In this document: positions 50,108 to 59,800 of the stretch, piece after piece
Layout of the letters: each line of letters begins with the position of its first letter
How positions within the stretch are numbered: position 1 is the stretch's first letter
Program-made: the position numbers and the translations under genes
Notes under the pieces: generated by a model
Database searches by the model: none
Seen by the model: only the letters and a program-made list of their open reading frames with translations
What the model was told of the DNA's origin: nothing
DNA from: Gordonia tangerina
GTDB lineage: Bacteria; Actinomycetota; Actinomycetes; Mycobacteriales; Mycobacteriaceae
Assembly (NCBI RefSeq): GCF_021556435.1
Contig: NZ_JAKGCU010000008.1
Location: 1-64,000, forward strand
Direction of reading: 5' to 3'
Length of the DNA stretch: 64,000 nt

Positions 50108-51340
50108 TCAGCTGAGCCGCTCGAGCACCATCGCCATGCCCTGACCGCCACCCACACACATCGACTCGATTCCGAAGGTCTTGTCGTGGGTCTGCAGGTT
50201 GTTGAGCAGGGTGGTGGTGATACGTGCGCCGGTCATCCCGAACGGGTGACCCAGAGCAATGGCGCCGCCGGACACGTTCAGCTTGTCGTGGTCGATGCCG
50301 AGTTCGTTCGCCGACCCGAGCACCTGCACCGCAAAGGCCTCGTTGATCTCCACGAGGTCGATGTCGGAGATCGACATCCCGGAGATGCGCAGCACCTTGC
50401 GGATCGCCTCGATCGGGCCGAGGCCCATGATCTCCGGCGACAGGCCGGTCGCGGCGGTCGCCACGACCCGCGCCAGCGGCGTCAGCCCCAGCTCCTTTGC
50501 CTTGGTGTCGCTCATGATGACCAGCGCGGCAGCCCCGTCGTTGAGCGGGCAGGCATTGCCCGCGGTGATGGTGCCGTCCGGACGGAACACCGGCTTGAGC
50601 TGGCTGACCTTCTCGTAGGTGGTGCCCGCGCGCGGGCCGTCGTCGGTGGTCACGCTCGTGCCGTCGGGCAGCGTGACCGGGTCGATCTCACGCTCGAAGA
50701 ATCCGGCCTTGATGGCCTCTTCGGCGCGGTTCTGGCTCTGCACACCCCAGCGATCCTGATCTTCGCGGGAGATGCCGGTGAAACTCGCGACGTTCTCCGC
50801 TGTCTGACCCATCGCGATGTACACGTCGGGGATCAGGTCGTCTTGGCGCGGGTCGTGCCAGGTTCCGGCACCACCCTCGGCGGACTTCTCGGTGCGGGCC
50901 ATGGCCTCGTCGAACACCGGGTTCTTGGAGTTCGGTGCGCCGTCGGCGCCACCGGAGATTCCGAAGCTCGAGACGCTCTCGACGCCACCGGAGATCAACA
51001 CGTCGGCTTCGCCCGCCTTGATGGCGTGCAGCGCCATCCGGGTGGTCTGCAACGACGAAGAGCAGTAGCGGTTCACCGAGACCCCGGGGATGTGGTCGTA
51101 GCCGAGCTCGACCGCGATCACGCGCGCGATGTTGTAGCCGCCCTGGCCGCCGGGCTGTCCGATTCCCCAATGGATGTCCTCGATGTCGCGCGGATCGAGT
51201 TCGGGCACCTTGGCCAGGGCCGCGGCGACCATCTGCCGGGACAATTCGTCCGGGCGGACGTCTTTGAGGGATCCCTTTCCGGCGCGACCGATCGGGGAGC
51301 GGGCATGGGCGACGATGACTGCTTCAGGCATGTGCGTCAC
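50108..51340 (-). CDS. fadA3: acetyl-CoA C-acyltransferase (thiolase, FadA3-like)
   Basis: This 410-residue thiolase cleaves 3-oxoacyl-CoA with CoA, or runs the reverse condensation. It has the acylated Cys in NRYCSSSLQT (about 94), the second triad histidine in ALGHPFGMTG, NEAFA, and the C-terminal Cys in SMCVGGGQGMA. Start is GTG 51340 with GGGGAG close by; ATG three codons in is an alternative. Together with the adjacent exported SGNH protein and cbs-metB it copies the gene neighbourhood of M. tuberculosis fadA3 (Rv1074c), which supports the name. Confidence 0.9.
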   Translation of the reverse strand: MTHMPEAVIVAHARSPIGRAGKGSLKDVRPDELSRQMVAAALAKVPELDPRDIEDIHWGIGQPGGQGGYNIARVIAVELGYDHIPGVSVNRYCSSSLQTTRMALHAIKAGEADVLISGGVESVSSFGISGGADGAPNSKNPVFDEAMARTEKSAEGGAGTWHDPRQDDLIPDVYIAMGQTAENVASFTGISREDQDRWGVQSQNRAEEAIKAGFFEREIDPVTLPDGTSVTTDDGPRAGTTYEKVSQLKPVFRPDGTITAGNACPLNDGAAALVIMSDTKAKELGLTPLARVVATAATGLSPEIMGLGPIEAIRKVLRISGMSISDIDLVEINEAFAVQVLGSANELGIDHDKLNVSGGAIALGHPFGMTGARITTTLLNNLQTHDKTFGIESMCVGGGQGMAMVLERLS

Positions 51341-51341
51341 G

Positions 51342-52280
51342 TTACTCCCCGGTCGTTACGCGGTCGTGAGTCCGGCCGAGCAGGTGGCGCACCCGGGTGA
51401 TGATCCGACGCTGCTCCACGGCCTCGGACACCTCGGGGGGGTGCGGCAACGGTGTGGGGCCCCACTCATCGATGGCCGCAAGGACCTCGGGCAGCAGGAT
51501 GTCGGCGGCCAGCGCGTATCCGGCCGCCGACGGGTGGTACTGATCAGGCGAGAACAGGTGCTCGGGTTTGGCCAGGAACTCACTGGCGAGCAGATCGGCC
51601 ATCGGCACCGCACGTCCGCCTGCCGCTCGCACCGCACCCCGTTGGGCTGCGGCCAGCGAGAGTCCCCAACGGCGCAAGACGGTGCGCAACGGCTGTGGGA
51701 TAGCAGTGATGACGCCCAGATCGGGACACGTGCCCACCACGACCTCCGCCTCCTGCGCCACCAGCAGCGCGACTGCCTCGCCGAGGCGCCGTGCCGAGGT
51801 ACGGATGCCGTTGCGGGCGGTGACATCGTTGGCCCCGACCAGGATGACCGCGAGATCCGGACGCTCGCCGGTGATGAACATCGCGTCGATCTGCGCCGCC
51901 AACCCCTTGGACGTGGCGCCCACGATGGCTTTGTTCGCGTACCGGACGGTTTTGCCGGTCTCCGCGGCGACCCGCCGCGCCACCTGCACCCCCGGCGTTT
52001 CGTCGGCGATGTCGGCGCCCAGGCCCGCCGCGGTGGAATCCCCGAAGACAGCGAGGAACAGATCGACCGCGGCGTCGCGCGTGTAGCGGTGGGGTCCGGT
52101 GCCGTCGGGCCAGTAGATCCCGTCGCCGTTGGGGGCGTCGTCGGTGCGATGGGGGATCACCGTACGAGCTTCGGCCGCTTGACCGTTGAGATAGTTGTAG
52201 GCCGCCCACGAGGCGCCGGCGCTGGCCGCGGTCGCCGCCACCGTGGCGCCCACGTCACGCAGGATTCGGTTGCTGTCCAT
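51342..52280 (-). CDS. exported SGNH/GDSL-type esterase (Rv1075c-like)
   Basis: The ATG at 52280 gives 312 residues. An N-terminal hydrophobic segment (VGATVAATAASAGASWAAYNYL) is a membrane or signal anchor. The SGNH catalytic blocks are present: block I FGDSTAAGLG with Ser, the Gly of block II (KAIVGATSKG), block III ILVGANDVT, and block V DQYHPSAAGYALAAD with Asp and His. It should deacylate an envelope ester. It ends one base before the thiolase start (TAA 51342-51344), so the two form an operon. Position and type match Rv1075c of mycobacteria. It is divergent from cbs with 123 bp between. Confidence 0.9.
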   Translation of the reverse strand: MDSNRILRDVGATVAATAASAGASWAAYNYLNGQAAEARTVIPHRTDDAPNGDGIYWPDGTGPHRYTRDAAVDLFLAVFGDSTAAGLGADIADETPGVQVARRVAAETGKTVRYANKAIVGATSKGLAAQIDAMFITGERPDLAVILVGANDVTARNGIRTSARRLGEAVALLVAQEAEVVVGTCPDLGVITAIPQPLRTVLRRWGLSLAAAQRGAVRAAGGRAVPMADLLASEFLAKPEHLFSPDQYHPSAAGYALAADILLPEVLAAIDEWGPTPLPHPPEVSEAVEQRRIITRVRHLLGRTHDRVTTGE

Positions 52281-52403
52281 GCTGACCTGACTTGCGGGCG
52301 AACCGGTGAGTTGACCGGAGAAGAGACCGATGACACCTGCGCGACACGGCAGCCAGCTTAGTCCGAGTTCGAGTCGTTCCCATGCCTCTGGGACCATGGA
52401 CAC

Positions 52404-53798
52404 ATGCGTATCGCTGATCACGTCGTGGATCTGGTGGGCGACACCCCGCTGGTCAAACTCAACTCGGTGACCAAACCCGGTTCGGGACTGGTTGCGGCCA
52501 AACTCGAATACCTCAATCCGGGCGGCAGCAGCAAGGACCGGATCGCGGTGCGGATGGTGGATGCGGCAGAGAAGTCCGGGGCGCTCAAGCCCGGTGGCAC
52601 CATCGTCGAGCCCACTTCCGGCAACACCGGTGTGGGTTTGGCGCTGGTGGCTCAGCAGCGTGGCTACAAGTGCGTCTTCGTGTGCCCCGACAAGGTGGGT
52701 GAAGACAAGCGCAACGTCTTGCGGGCCTACGGCGCGGAGGTGGTGGTGTGCCCGACGGCGGTGCCGCCGGAGCATCCCGACAGTTACTACTCGGTTTCCG
52801 ACCGGCTCGTCCGCGAGATCGATGGTGCCTGGAAGCCCGACCAGTACTCGAACCCCGCGGGACCGCAGAGTCACTACGAGACCACCGGCCCGGAGATCTG
52901 GGCCGACACCGAGGGCACAGTGACCCACTTCGTCGCTGGTGTGGGCACGGGCGGCACCATCACCGGCACCGGCCGCTACCTCAAAGAGGTATCCGACGGG
53001 TCGGTGCAGGTGGTCGGCGTGGATCCGGAGGGTTCGGTGTACTCCGGTGGCACCGGCCGGCCTTACCTGGTCGAAGGTGTCGGTGAGGACTTCTGGCCGA
53101 GCGCCTATGACCCGACAGTGCCCGACGAGATCATCGCGGTCTCCGACGCCGACTCGTTCGACATGACCCGACGCCTCGCACGCGAGGAAGGTCTCTTGGT
53201 CGGTGGCTCCTGCGGAATGGCCGTGGTGGCGGCGCTCCAGGTCGCCGAGCGGGAGGGTCCCGACGCGGTCGTCGTGGTGCTGTTGCCCGACGGGGGACGC
53301 GGCTATCTCGGCAAGATCTTCAACGACGAGTGGATGAGCAGCTACGGCTTCCTGCGTACCCCGCTGGACGGCAAGACCAAGGAGTCGCTGGTCGGCGACG
53401 TCTTGCGGGGCAAGACGGGCGCGCTGCCCGACCTGGTGCACACCCATCCGCAGGAGACGCTGCGCGATGCCATCGAGATCCTGCGCGAGTACGGCGTCTC
53501 CCAGATGCCCGTCGTCGGCGCCGAGCCACCCGTGATGGCGGGCGAGGTGGCCGGCGCGGTCACCGAACGCGACCTGCTCAGCGCGGTCTTCGAGGGCCGC
53601 GCCAACCTTGCCGATCCGGTCGCCGAGCACATGGGCAACCCGTTCCCGCTGATCGGTTCGGGTGAACCGCTGTCGGCTGCCACCAAGGCGCTGTCGGAGA
53701 GCGACGCGCTCATGGTGGTCGAAGAGGGCAAGCCGATCGGCGTCATCACCCGGCACGACCTGCTGGCCTTCGTCAGCAGCCATCCCACCGTCGGCTGA
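52404..53798 (+). CDS. cbs: cystathionine beta-synthase
   Basis: This 464-residue PLP enzyme condenses serine with homocysteine to cystathionine, the first step of reverse transsulfuration. PLP-lysine is in GGSSKDRIA (about 41-49); SGNTGVGLA and GTGGTITGTGRYL form the cofactor phosphate and substrate loops. The C-terminal part (~335-460) is a pair of CBS (Bateman) domains (LRDAIEILREYGVSQMPVVG, LSESDALMVVEEGKPIGVIT), which usually bind adenosyl ligands and regulate activity. The start is ATG 52404. It is 32 bp upstream of metB, and both probably share one transcript. No haem domain is present, as in mycobacterial Cbs. Confidence 0.96.
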   Translation: MRIADHVVDLVGDTPLVKLNSVTKPGSGLVAAKLEYLNPGGSSKDRIAVRMVDAAEKSGALKPGGTIVEPTSGNTGVGLALVAQQRGYKCVFVCPDKVGEDKRNVLRAYGAEVVVCPTAVPPEHPDSYYSVSDRLVREIDGAWKPDQYSNPAGPQSHYETTGPEIWADTEGTVTHFVAGVGTGGTITGTGRYLKEVSDGSVQVVGVDPEGSVYSGGTGRPYLVEGVGEDFWPSAYDPTVPDEIIAVSDADSFDMTRRLAREEGLLVGGSCGMAVVAALQVAEREGPDAVVVVLLPDGGRGYLGKIFNDEWMSSYGFLRTPLDGKTKESLVGDVLRGKTGALPDLVHTHPQETLRDAIEILREYGVSQMPVVGAEPPVMAGEVAGAVTERDLLSAVFEGRANLADPVAEHMGNPFPLIGSGEPLSAATKALSESDALMVVEEGKPIGVITRHDLLAFVSSHPTVG

Positions 53799-53830
53799 GC
53801 CGGCCGGCACGCGACCCGAGGAGCATCGAA

Positions 53831-55003
53831 GTGAGTGAACAGCGCAGCGCTGCGGATTCGTCTCGCTGGCAGGGGTTCTCCACCCAGGCCATCCACGCCG
53901 GGTACGACCCGGACCCGCAGACCGGGGCAGTCAACGTCCCGATCTACGCCAGTTCCACGTTCGCCCAGGACGGGGTCGGCGGGCTCCGTGATGGATTCGA
54001 GTACGCCCGAACCGGCAATCCCACTCGGCGGGTGCTCGAGGCCAACATCGCCGCTCTCGAACGTGGCACCTACGGGCGTGGTTTCGCCAGCGGCATGGCC
54101 GCCACCGATGCGTTGTTGCGCGCGACCCTGCGGCCCGGTGATCACCTGGTCATCCCGAACGACGCCTACGGCGGCACCTTCCGACTCATCGACAAGGTGT
54201 TCAGCCAGTGGGGTATCACCTACTCGGCGGCACCGGTCTCCGATGTGGATGCGGTGCGCGCGGCGATCACGCCGGCCACCAAGCTGGTGTGGATCGAGAC
54301 CCCCACCAATCCGCTGCTGAACGTGGGTGACATCGAGGCGCTCGCCGGGGTCGCCCACGAGGCCGGGGCGCAGTTGGTGGTTGACAACACCTTCGCCTCG
54401 CCATATCTGCAGCAACCGATCACGCTGGGCGCCGACGTGGTGCTGCATTCGACCACCAAGTATCTGGGTGGTCACTCCGACGTCGTCGGCGGTGCGCTGG
54501 TCACCAACAGCGAGGAACTCGACGAGGCGGTGGCGTTCCTGCAGAACGGTGCCGGCGCGGTGCCCGGACCGTTCGACGCATACCTCACCATGCGCGGCAT
54601 CAAAACCCTCGCGGTGCGCATGGATCGCCACTGCGACAACGCCGAGAAGGTGGTCGATTTCCTGTCGTCGCACCCGAGGATCGACAGTGTGCTCTATCCG
54701 GGAATCCCGACACATTCGGGACACACGGTGGCCGGTAAGCAGATGCGTCGATTCGGTGGCATGGTCTCCGTACGGCTCAAGGACGGACAGGCTGCCGCCC
54801 AGGAGTTCTGCGCCCGCACCGAGGTCTTCACGTTGGCCGAGTCGCTGGGTGGGATCGAATCACTCATCGAGCACCCGGGAGCGATGACGCATGCGTCGAC
54901 CGCGGGTTCGCTGTTGGAGGTGCCTGCCGACCTGGTGCGGCTGTCGGTCGGTATCGAGGACATCGCCGACCTGCTCGGCGATCTCGAGAACGCGCTGGGG
55001 TGA
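53831..55003 (+). CDS. metB: cystathionine gamma-synthase/lyase
   Basis: This 390-residue PLP enzyme is of the Cys/Met-metabolism family. The Schiff-base lysine is in STTKYLGGHSDVVGG (near 210), with FASGMAATDA and NDAYGGTFRL earlier and LAESLGGIESLIEHPGAMTH later. It joins cysteine to an activated homoserine, or splits cystathionine to cysteine and 2-oxobutyrate; mycobacterial MetB does both. GTG start at 53831 with GAGGAG upstream. It follows cbs and is 17 bp upstream of ilvA, which suggests a common message. Confidence 0.95.
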   Translation: MSEQRSAADSSRWQGFSTQAIHAGYDPDPQTGAVNVPIYASSTFAQDGVGGLRDGFEYARTGNPTRRVLEANIAALERGTYGRGFASGMAATDALLRATLRPGDHLVIPNDAYGGTFRLIDKVFSQWGITYSAAPVSDVDAVRAAITPATKLVWIETPTNPLLNVGDIEALAGVAHEAGAQLVVDNTFASPYLQQPITLGADVVLHSTTKYLGGHSDVVGGALVTNSEELDEAVAFLQNGAGAVPGPFDAYLTMRGIKTLAVRMDRHCDNAEKVVDFLSSHPRIDSVLYPGIPTHSGHTVAGKQMRRFGGMVSVRLKDGQAAAQEFCARTEVFTLAESLGGIESLIEHPGAMTHASTAGSLLEVPADLVRLSVGIEDIADLLGDLENALG

Positions 55004-55019
55004 GGCGAGGGCCGCGGCC

Positions 55020-56216
55020 ATGTTGACCGGTGCCGACGTCGACGACGCGGTGCGCGCGCTGTCCACGGTGATGCGACGCACGCCGCTAGTGGCCTCGCGG
55101 GTGCTGTCCGAACGGATCGGCTGCGACGTCTGGCTCAAGTGCGAGAACCTCCAGCGCACCGGGTCGTTCAAACCACGCGGGGCCTACTTGAGGATCTCCC
55201 GATTGTCGGCGGAGGAACGCGCCCGCGGCGTCGTCGCGGCCAGCGCCGGCAATCACGCACAGGGGGTGGCCTGGTCGGCCGCCGAACTCGGTATCCGTGC
55301 GCGCGTCTACATGCCGACCGGTGCCGCGCTGCCGAAAATCGCCGCGACCAAGGCCTATGGAGCCGAGGTCATCCTCGAGGGTTCGACCGTCGACGAGGCA
55401 CTCGAGTCGGCCCGCCGGTACGCCGGCGAGACCGGTGCGATTTTGATCCACCCCTTCGATCACCGTGACATCGTGGCCGGTCAGTCCACCGTCGGAGCCG
55501 AGATTTTGCAGCAGATGCCCGACGTGGATGCCATCGTCGTGCCGACCGGAGGGGGCGGGCTGCTCGCGGGGATCGCCTCGGCGGTCAAGGCGCGACGCCC
55601 CGAGACCACCGTCATCGGCGTGCAGGCGGCGCAGGCGGCGGCATGGCCGCAGTCGCTGGCCGCCGGCCACCCACTGGCGTTGGCGGCGATGAACACCATG
55701 GCCGACGGCATCGCGGTGGCCCGACCGGGCGACGTGCCGTTCGAGCACATCACCCAACTGGTCGACTCCATCGTCACCGTCAGCGAGGAATCGCTCAGCA
55801 CCGCATTGCTGCTGATGCTCGAGCGCGCCAAACTCGTGGTGGAACCGGCCGGCGCCGCGGGCGTCGCCGCACTGGCCGCCGGGACCCTCGACCTGTCGGG
55901 CAAGGTGTGTGTGGTCGTCTCGGGCGGCAACATCGACCCACTGCTCCTCAGCCATGTGACCACCCACGGACTGACCGCGGCCGGACGATTTCTCACGGTC
56001 ACCGCGACGGTCTCCGACCGGCCCGGCGGTCTGATCGCCCTGCTCGAACTGCTCCGTGACCGTGGCGCCAGCGTCGTCGACGTGGTGCACTCTCGGGTCG
56101 CCGACGACCTGTACCTCGACGAGGTGCAGGTGACGGTCAGCGTGGAAACCCGCGGCCCCGAGCATCAGCGCGAGGTGCGACGCGCATTGGCCGACGCCGG
56201 TTTTCTGCGGGAGTGA
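55020..56216 (+). CDS. ilvA: threonine ammonia-lyase (biosynthetic/catabolic, ACT domain)
   Basis: The ATG at 55020 gives 398 residues. The PLP-lysine is in RTGSFKPRGA (about 47-56); AGNHAQGVA and GGGGLLAG are the substrate and phosphate loops. The last ~75 residues (RFLTVTATVSDRPGGLIALL...) are a single ACT domain. Length and one ACT domain fit the short actinobacterial IlvA that makes 2-oxobutyrate from threonine. It lies 17 bp after metB, which also can release 2-oxobutyrate, so the cluster joins two routes to the isoleucine precursor. Alternative: serine/threonine dehydratase used for catabolism. Confidence 0.92.
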   Translation: MLTGADVDDAVRALSTVMRRTPLVASRVLSERIGCDVWLKCENLQRTGSFKPRGAYLRISRLSAEERARGVVAASAGNHAQGVAWSAAELGIRARVYMPTGAALPKIAATKAYGAEVILEGSTVDEALESARRYAGETGAILIHPFDHRDIVAGQSTVGAEILQQMPDVDAIVVPTGGGGLLAGIASAVKARRPETTVIGVQAAQAAAWPQSLAAGHPLALAAMNTMADGIAVARPGDVPFEHITQLVDSIVTVSEESLSTALLLMLERAKLVVEPAGAAGVAALAAGTLDLSGKVCVVVSGGNIDPLLLSHVTTHGLTAAGRFLTVTATVSDRPGGLIALLELLRDRGASVVDVVHSRVADDLYLDEVQVTVSVETRGPEHQREVRRALADAGFLRE

Positions 56217-56220
56217 CGCC

Positions 56221-56748
56221 TCAGACCTGTGGTGACAGCGTCGAGAAGTGTCGGATCGTGTCGGTCTCGACGGTCTTGAACACCGTGGCCGCGGTCGGAC
56301 CGGAGAAGGCCGTGACCGCCTTCGCCGACGTCGACAGCTCCAGCGCGAACGACCACACGAGACGGCAGCCCACCTCGGCGGGGGAGATCTCGGTGAGCTC
56401 GCCGAAGCGCTTGAGGCCCGGGGTGGAGGCATTCTCGGCGTAGAAGGCGTTGCGGTACTCGCCGGTGTCGGCGTTCTCGTCCCAGACAAAGAAGTGCTCG
56501 TTCAACCCGGCGAATCCGGGCCCCAGCGCCGCCTTGCGTTTGGTGCCGACACCGTAGGGCGGGGGTGAGACGAACTCGATCGACTTGATCGCCCGACACC
56601 AATCCAGGGTGTGCTGTCGCGTCAGTTCGACCCAGGCTCGCCGGGGACTGACCGGAAGATGCGCGTCGATGCGGTAGGTGACCGGGGCGTTGTCGAAGAA
56701 GTCGAGGTCGATGGACTCGAGTGGGTAACTGCGCGCCATGGCCTTCAT
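56221..56748 (-). CDS. SRPBCC-family (polyketide cyclase/dehydrase-like) protein
   Basis: This 175-residue protein has the START/Bet v1-like helix-grip pattern: an N-terminal strand YRIDAHLPVSPRRAWVELT, an ALGPGFAGLNEHFFVWDEN segment and a long C-terminal helix (TAATVFKTVETDTIRHF). No signal peptide is present. ATG 56748 and ATG 56739 are both possible starts. Such proteins bind hydrophobic ligands; no substrate is predicted. Convergent with ilvA with 4 bp between the stops, and divergent from the large SARP regulator. Confidence 0.8.
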   Translation of the reverse strand: MKAMARSYPLESIDLDFFDNAPVTYRIDAHLPVSPRRAWVELTRQHTLDWCRAIKSIEFVSPPPYGVGTKRKAALGPGFAGLNEHFFVWDENADTGEYRNAFYAENASTPGLKRFGELTEISPAEVGCRLVWSFALELSTSAKAVTAFSGPTAATVFKTVETDTIRHFSTLSPQV

Positions 56749-56842
56749 TCATACACGGTCACCTCGGCTCACCGTGGTCGCTCGGTCCTTGCGCCGGTCA
56801 ACGAGATGTGGCACCGATCCGACCGGGCGCTAATCTGGCTGG

Positions 56843-59800
56843 GTGTCTGACTCCGAGGCGCCGGCCCCCGACGCGGTCACCGTGATCGGATTGCTGGGCC
56901 CGGTGGCCGTGGGCGTCGGAGCTCGCGATCCTGACACATTGGTGACGGTGGCAGGTGTGCGCGCCCGCCGTCTGCTGGCGTCGCTTGCGCTCGCGGACGG
57001 TCGAACACGATCGGCGGAACGGCTCATCGACGATGTGTGGACAGATGCGCCGCCCCGGTCTCCGATGTCGGCGCTGCACACCCAGATCTCGCGGCTGCGA
57101 CCGCTACTCGGCACCGGCCGCCTGCAGGGTGGGGTCAACGGGTATCGCCTCGTCGACTGCCGAACCGACTGTGACATCGTCGCCGATCTGCTCGACGACC
57201 CGGACAGCGCGGCGTTGCATGCGGTCGCCAGGTGGTGGCGAGGCGTGCCCGGCGACGATCTCGGCGATGATGCGGGATCAGGTCTCACCGCCGAGATCCG
57301 GCGTCGCGCGGACGGATTGCGGTCGTCGCTCGACCAGCGACGCGTGGCGCGTGCACTGGCCGAGGGCGACTTCGCGGTGGCCCGCGAGATCGCCGACTCG
57401 CGTTGTCGCGCTGACCCATTGGACGAGACGGCGCATGTGGATCTGATGCGGGCGTTGGCCGGGCAGGGTCGGGTGGCCGAAGCCCTGGCGGTATTCACCC
57501 GACTGCGACGGACGCTGTCGCAGCACCTCGGAGTCGATCCGGGACCGCAGGCGATCGCACTCAACACAGACCTGCTGGCGACCGACCAACGCTCCGGCGA
57601 CGCCGCGGCACCGGTGCCGCGGAGCCCGTCTGCTCCGCGGCGCGGGCACACCGTGGGGCTGATGGTGGACGCATCCGACCTCATCGGCCGGGACGGCGAC
57701 ATCCGCGAGATCGTCGATTTGTTAGGTCAGCACCGGCTCGTGACCGTGCAGGGGCCGGGAGGTGTCGGTAAGACCAGGGTCGCCCACCGGGTCGGCGCCG
57801 ACCTCGCCGACACCGGGCGGCCGGTCTTCTACGTTCCGCTGGCCCCGGTCCGCAACGACGACGACGTGGTGGCCGCCATTGCTGCATCGTTGGGCGTCGG
57901 CGAGACCGAGATCGGCAGTGGTGCTCGACCGCGGGTGACGGTGGGCGACCTCGCCGATCGGCTCGTCGACGCGGTGCGCAGTCAGCGTGCGGTCATCATC
58001 CTGGACAACTGCGAACAGGTCGTGGGAAAGTGTGCGCGCGTCGTCGCCGACCTGCTGGCCGCCGAACCGCAGCTGTCGATCCTGACGACGAGTCGGTCGC
58101 CGTTGTTGCTGGCGGCCGAACAGATCTATCAGCTGCCGGTCCTCGATGTCGGGATCAGCGGTTCGGCGGTCGAGTTGTTCCGGCGGCGTGCGCGCGCCAT
58201 CCGACCCGATGCACAGCTCCCTGCCGACGAGATCGCGCATCTGTGCCGGCATCTCGACGGACTGCCGCTGGCGATCGAGCTCGCAGCCGCGCGGATCCGG
58301 ACGATGACGGTCGCCGAGATATCGCGCCGGCTCGGCGAACGATTCGCGCTGCTGCGCGGCACCGACCGCACCGCCCCCGATCGCCACCGCACCCTCTACG
58401 CCGTCATCGAATGGAGTTGGGAACTACTTGATCCCGACGCGCAGACGGCAATGCGCCGACTCTGCCGATTTCCGGCCGGTTTCACCGCTGAGGCCGCCGG
58501 GGTCGTCGTCGGACGATCGGGAGTCGCGCTCGACGACACGCTGGAGGCCCTGGTCAATCAGTCCTTGCTGAACGTGACCGAGTCCGATGGGCAGATTCGC
58601 TACCGAATGCTGGAGATGGTGCGGGAATTCGGCGAGGAACAACTCGGCAGGTGCGCGGATACCGACGAATCCGAGGTCGTCGACAGGGCGATGGCGCGGT
58701 GGGCGCGCCAGTTCGCCGACGCGGCCGAAGCGCGGACACGGGACGCGGTCGACGACCGGCTGTTGCGTTGGGTCGCACCCGATGTCGAGAACCTCGTATG
58801 GGTGTTGCGCCGGTCTGCCACCGCGGCGTCGGCGACGCGAGATCGGGAGGCGATCGACACCGTTGTGTCGGTCTTCCCGGTTCTCAGCGGATTCTGGATG
58901 GTCCGCGGACTGCACGGTGAGGTCATGTCGTGGGGTCCGCGCATCCTCGCGGTACTACCGACACCGTCGGTCGACCTGAGTGACTCGATGCGGCGACGTT
59001 GGCAGTTCACGGTGCTCGCGTCGATGGCTCACCTGCTGCTGCGGCGCGAGTATCGCTCGGTGGCCACCGGCCGCTACTACATTCGTCGCCTGCACCGGCC
59101 CGACCGGATCCATGACGAGCCGACCGAACTGCTCTCGGCGTGCGCATTGGCGCGTCACCCGCTCGCAGCCATGCGGTTCGTCTCCCGTGCCGCGCGGGCG
59201 AGCAATGATCAGGTGCGTACCGCGGCGCTGTCGATCCGGATGAATGTCCGGGAGAACTTCGGCAACCTCGATCAGGCGCTGTCTGACGGACTCTCGCTGC
59301 TCGTCATCGGTCGTGAACATCACAACTCGTGGATGTCGGGGATGACGCAGGTGACCATCGCCAGTCTCTACGGACAACGCGGCGGCTGGGACCGGGCCAT
59401 CGGCTACTACCGGGACGGGATCGCCGATCTCGCGCGCCTCGGCGCCCGCGACGAGGAGATGCAGATCCGGTGCTACCTCGTGGCCACCCTCGTCGCGCTC
59501 GGGCGCATGGACGAGGCCGAGCGCGAGCTCGAGATCGCAGGTGACGGATGGCGGCCCGAGCACCCGGACCCGCAGGGCAATCCCGAGGTGATCGGGGCGA
59601 TGATGCTCGGCTACGCGGAACTCGCCTTTGCCCGTGGCGACCACCAGGTTGCCGGTGAAATCTATTGCAGAGCAGCATTTCTCATCAGAAACAATCATCC
59701 GCTGGGTGCGCAGGATCCGGGGATGGTGCTGCTGTTGGGCACCGCGGTGGTCGGTATGGTCCGGGCCGGAGATGCCGCAGCCGCCGAGGAGTTCGTGGAA

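Noticed and set aside
51342-53810. An 822-codon reverse frame including the SGNH esterase
   Set aside because: The part beyond 52280 is antisense to cbs, and the signal-anchor start at 52280 matches the family.
53799-53830. A SAM riboswitch upstream of metB
   Set aside because: Only 32 bp separate cbs and metB, too little for an aptamer; no such structure is seen upstream of cbs either.
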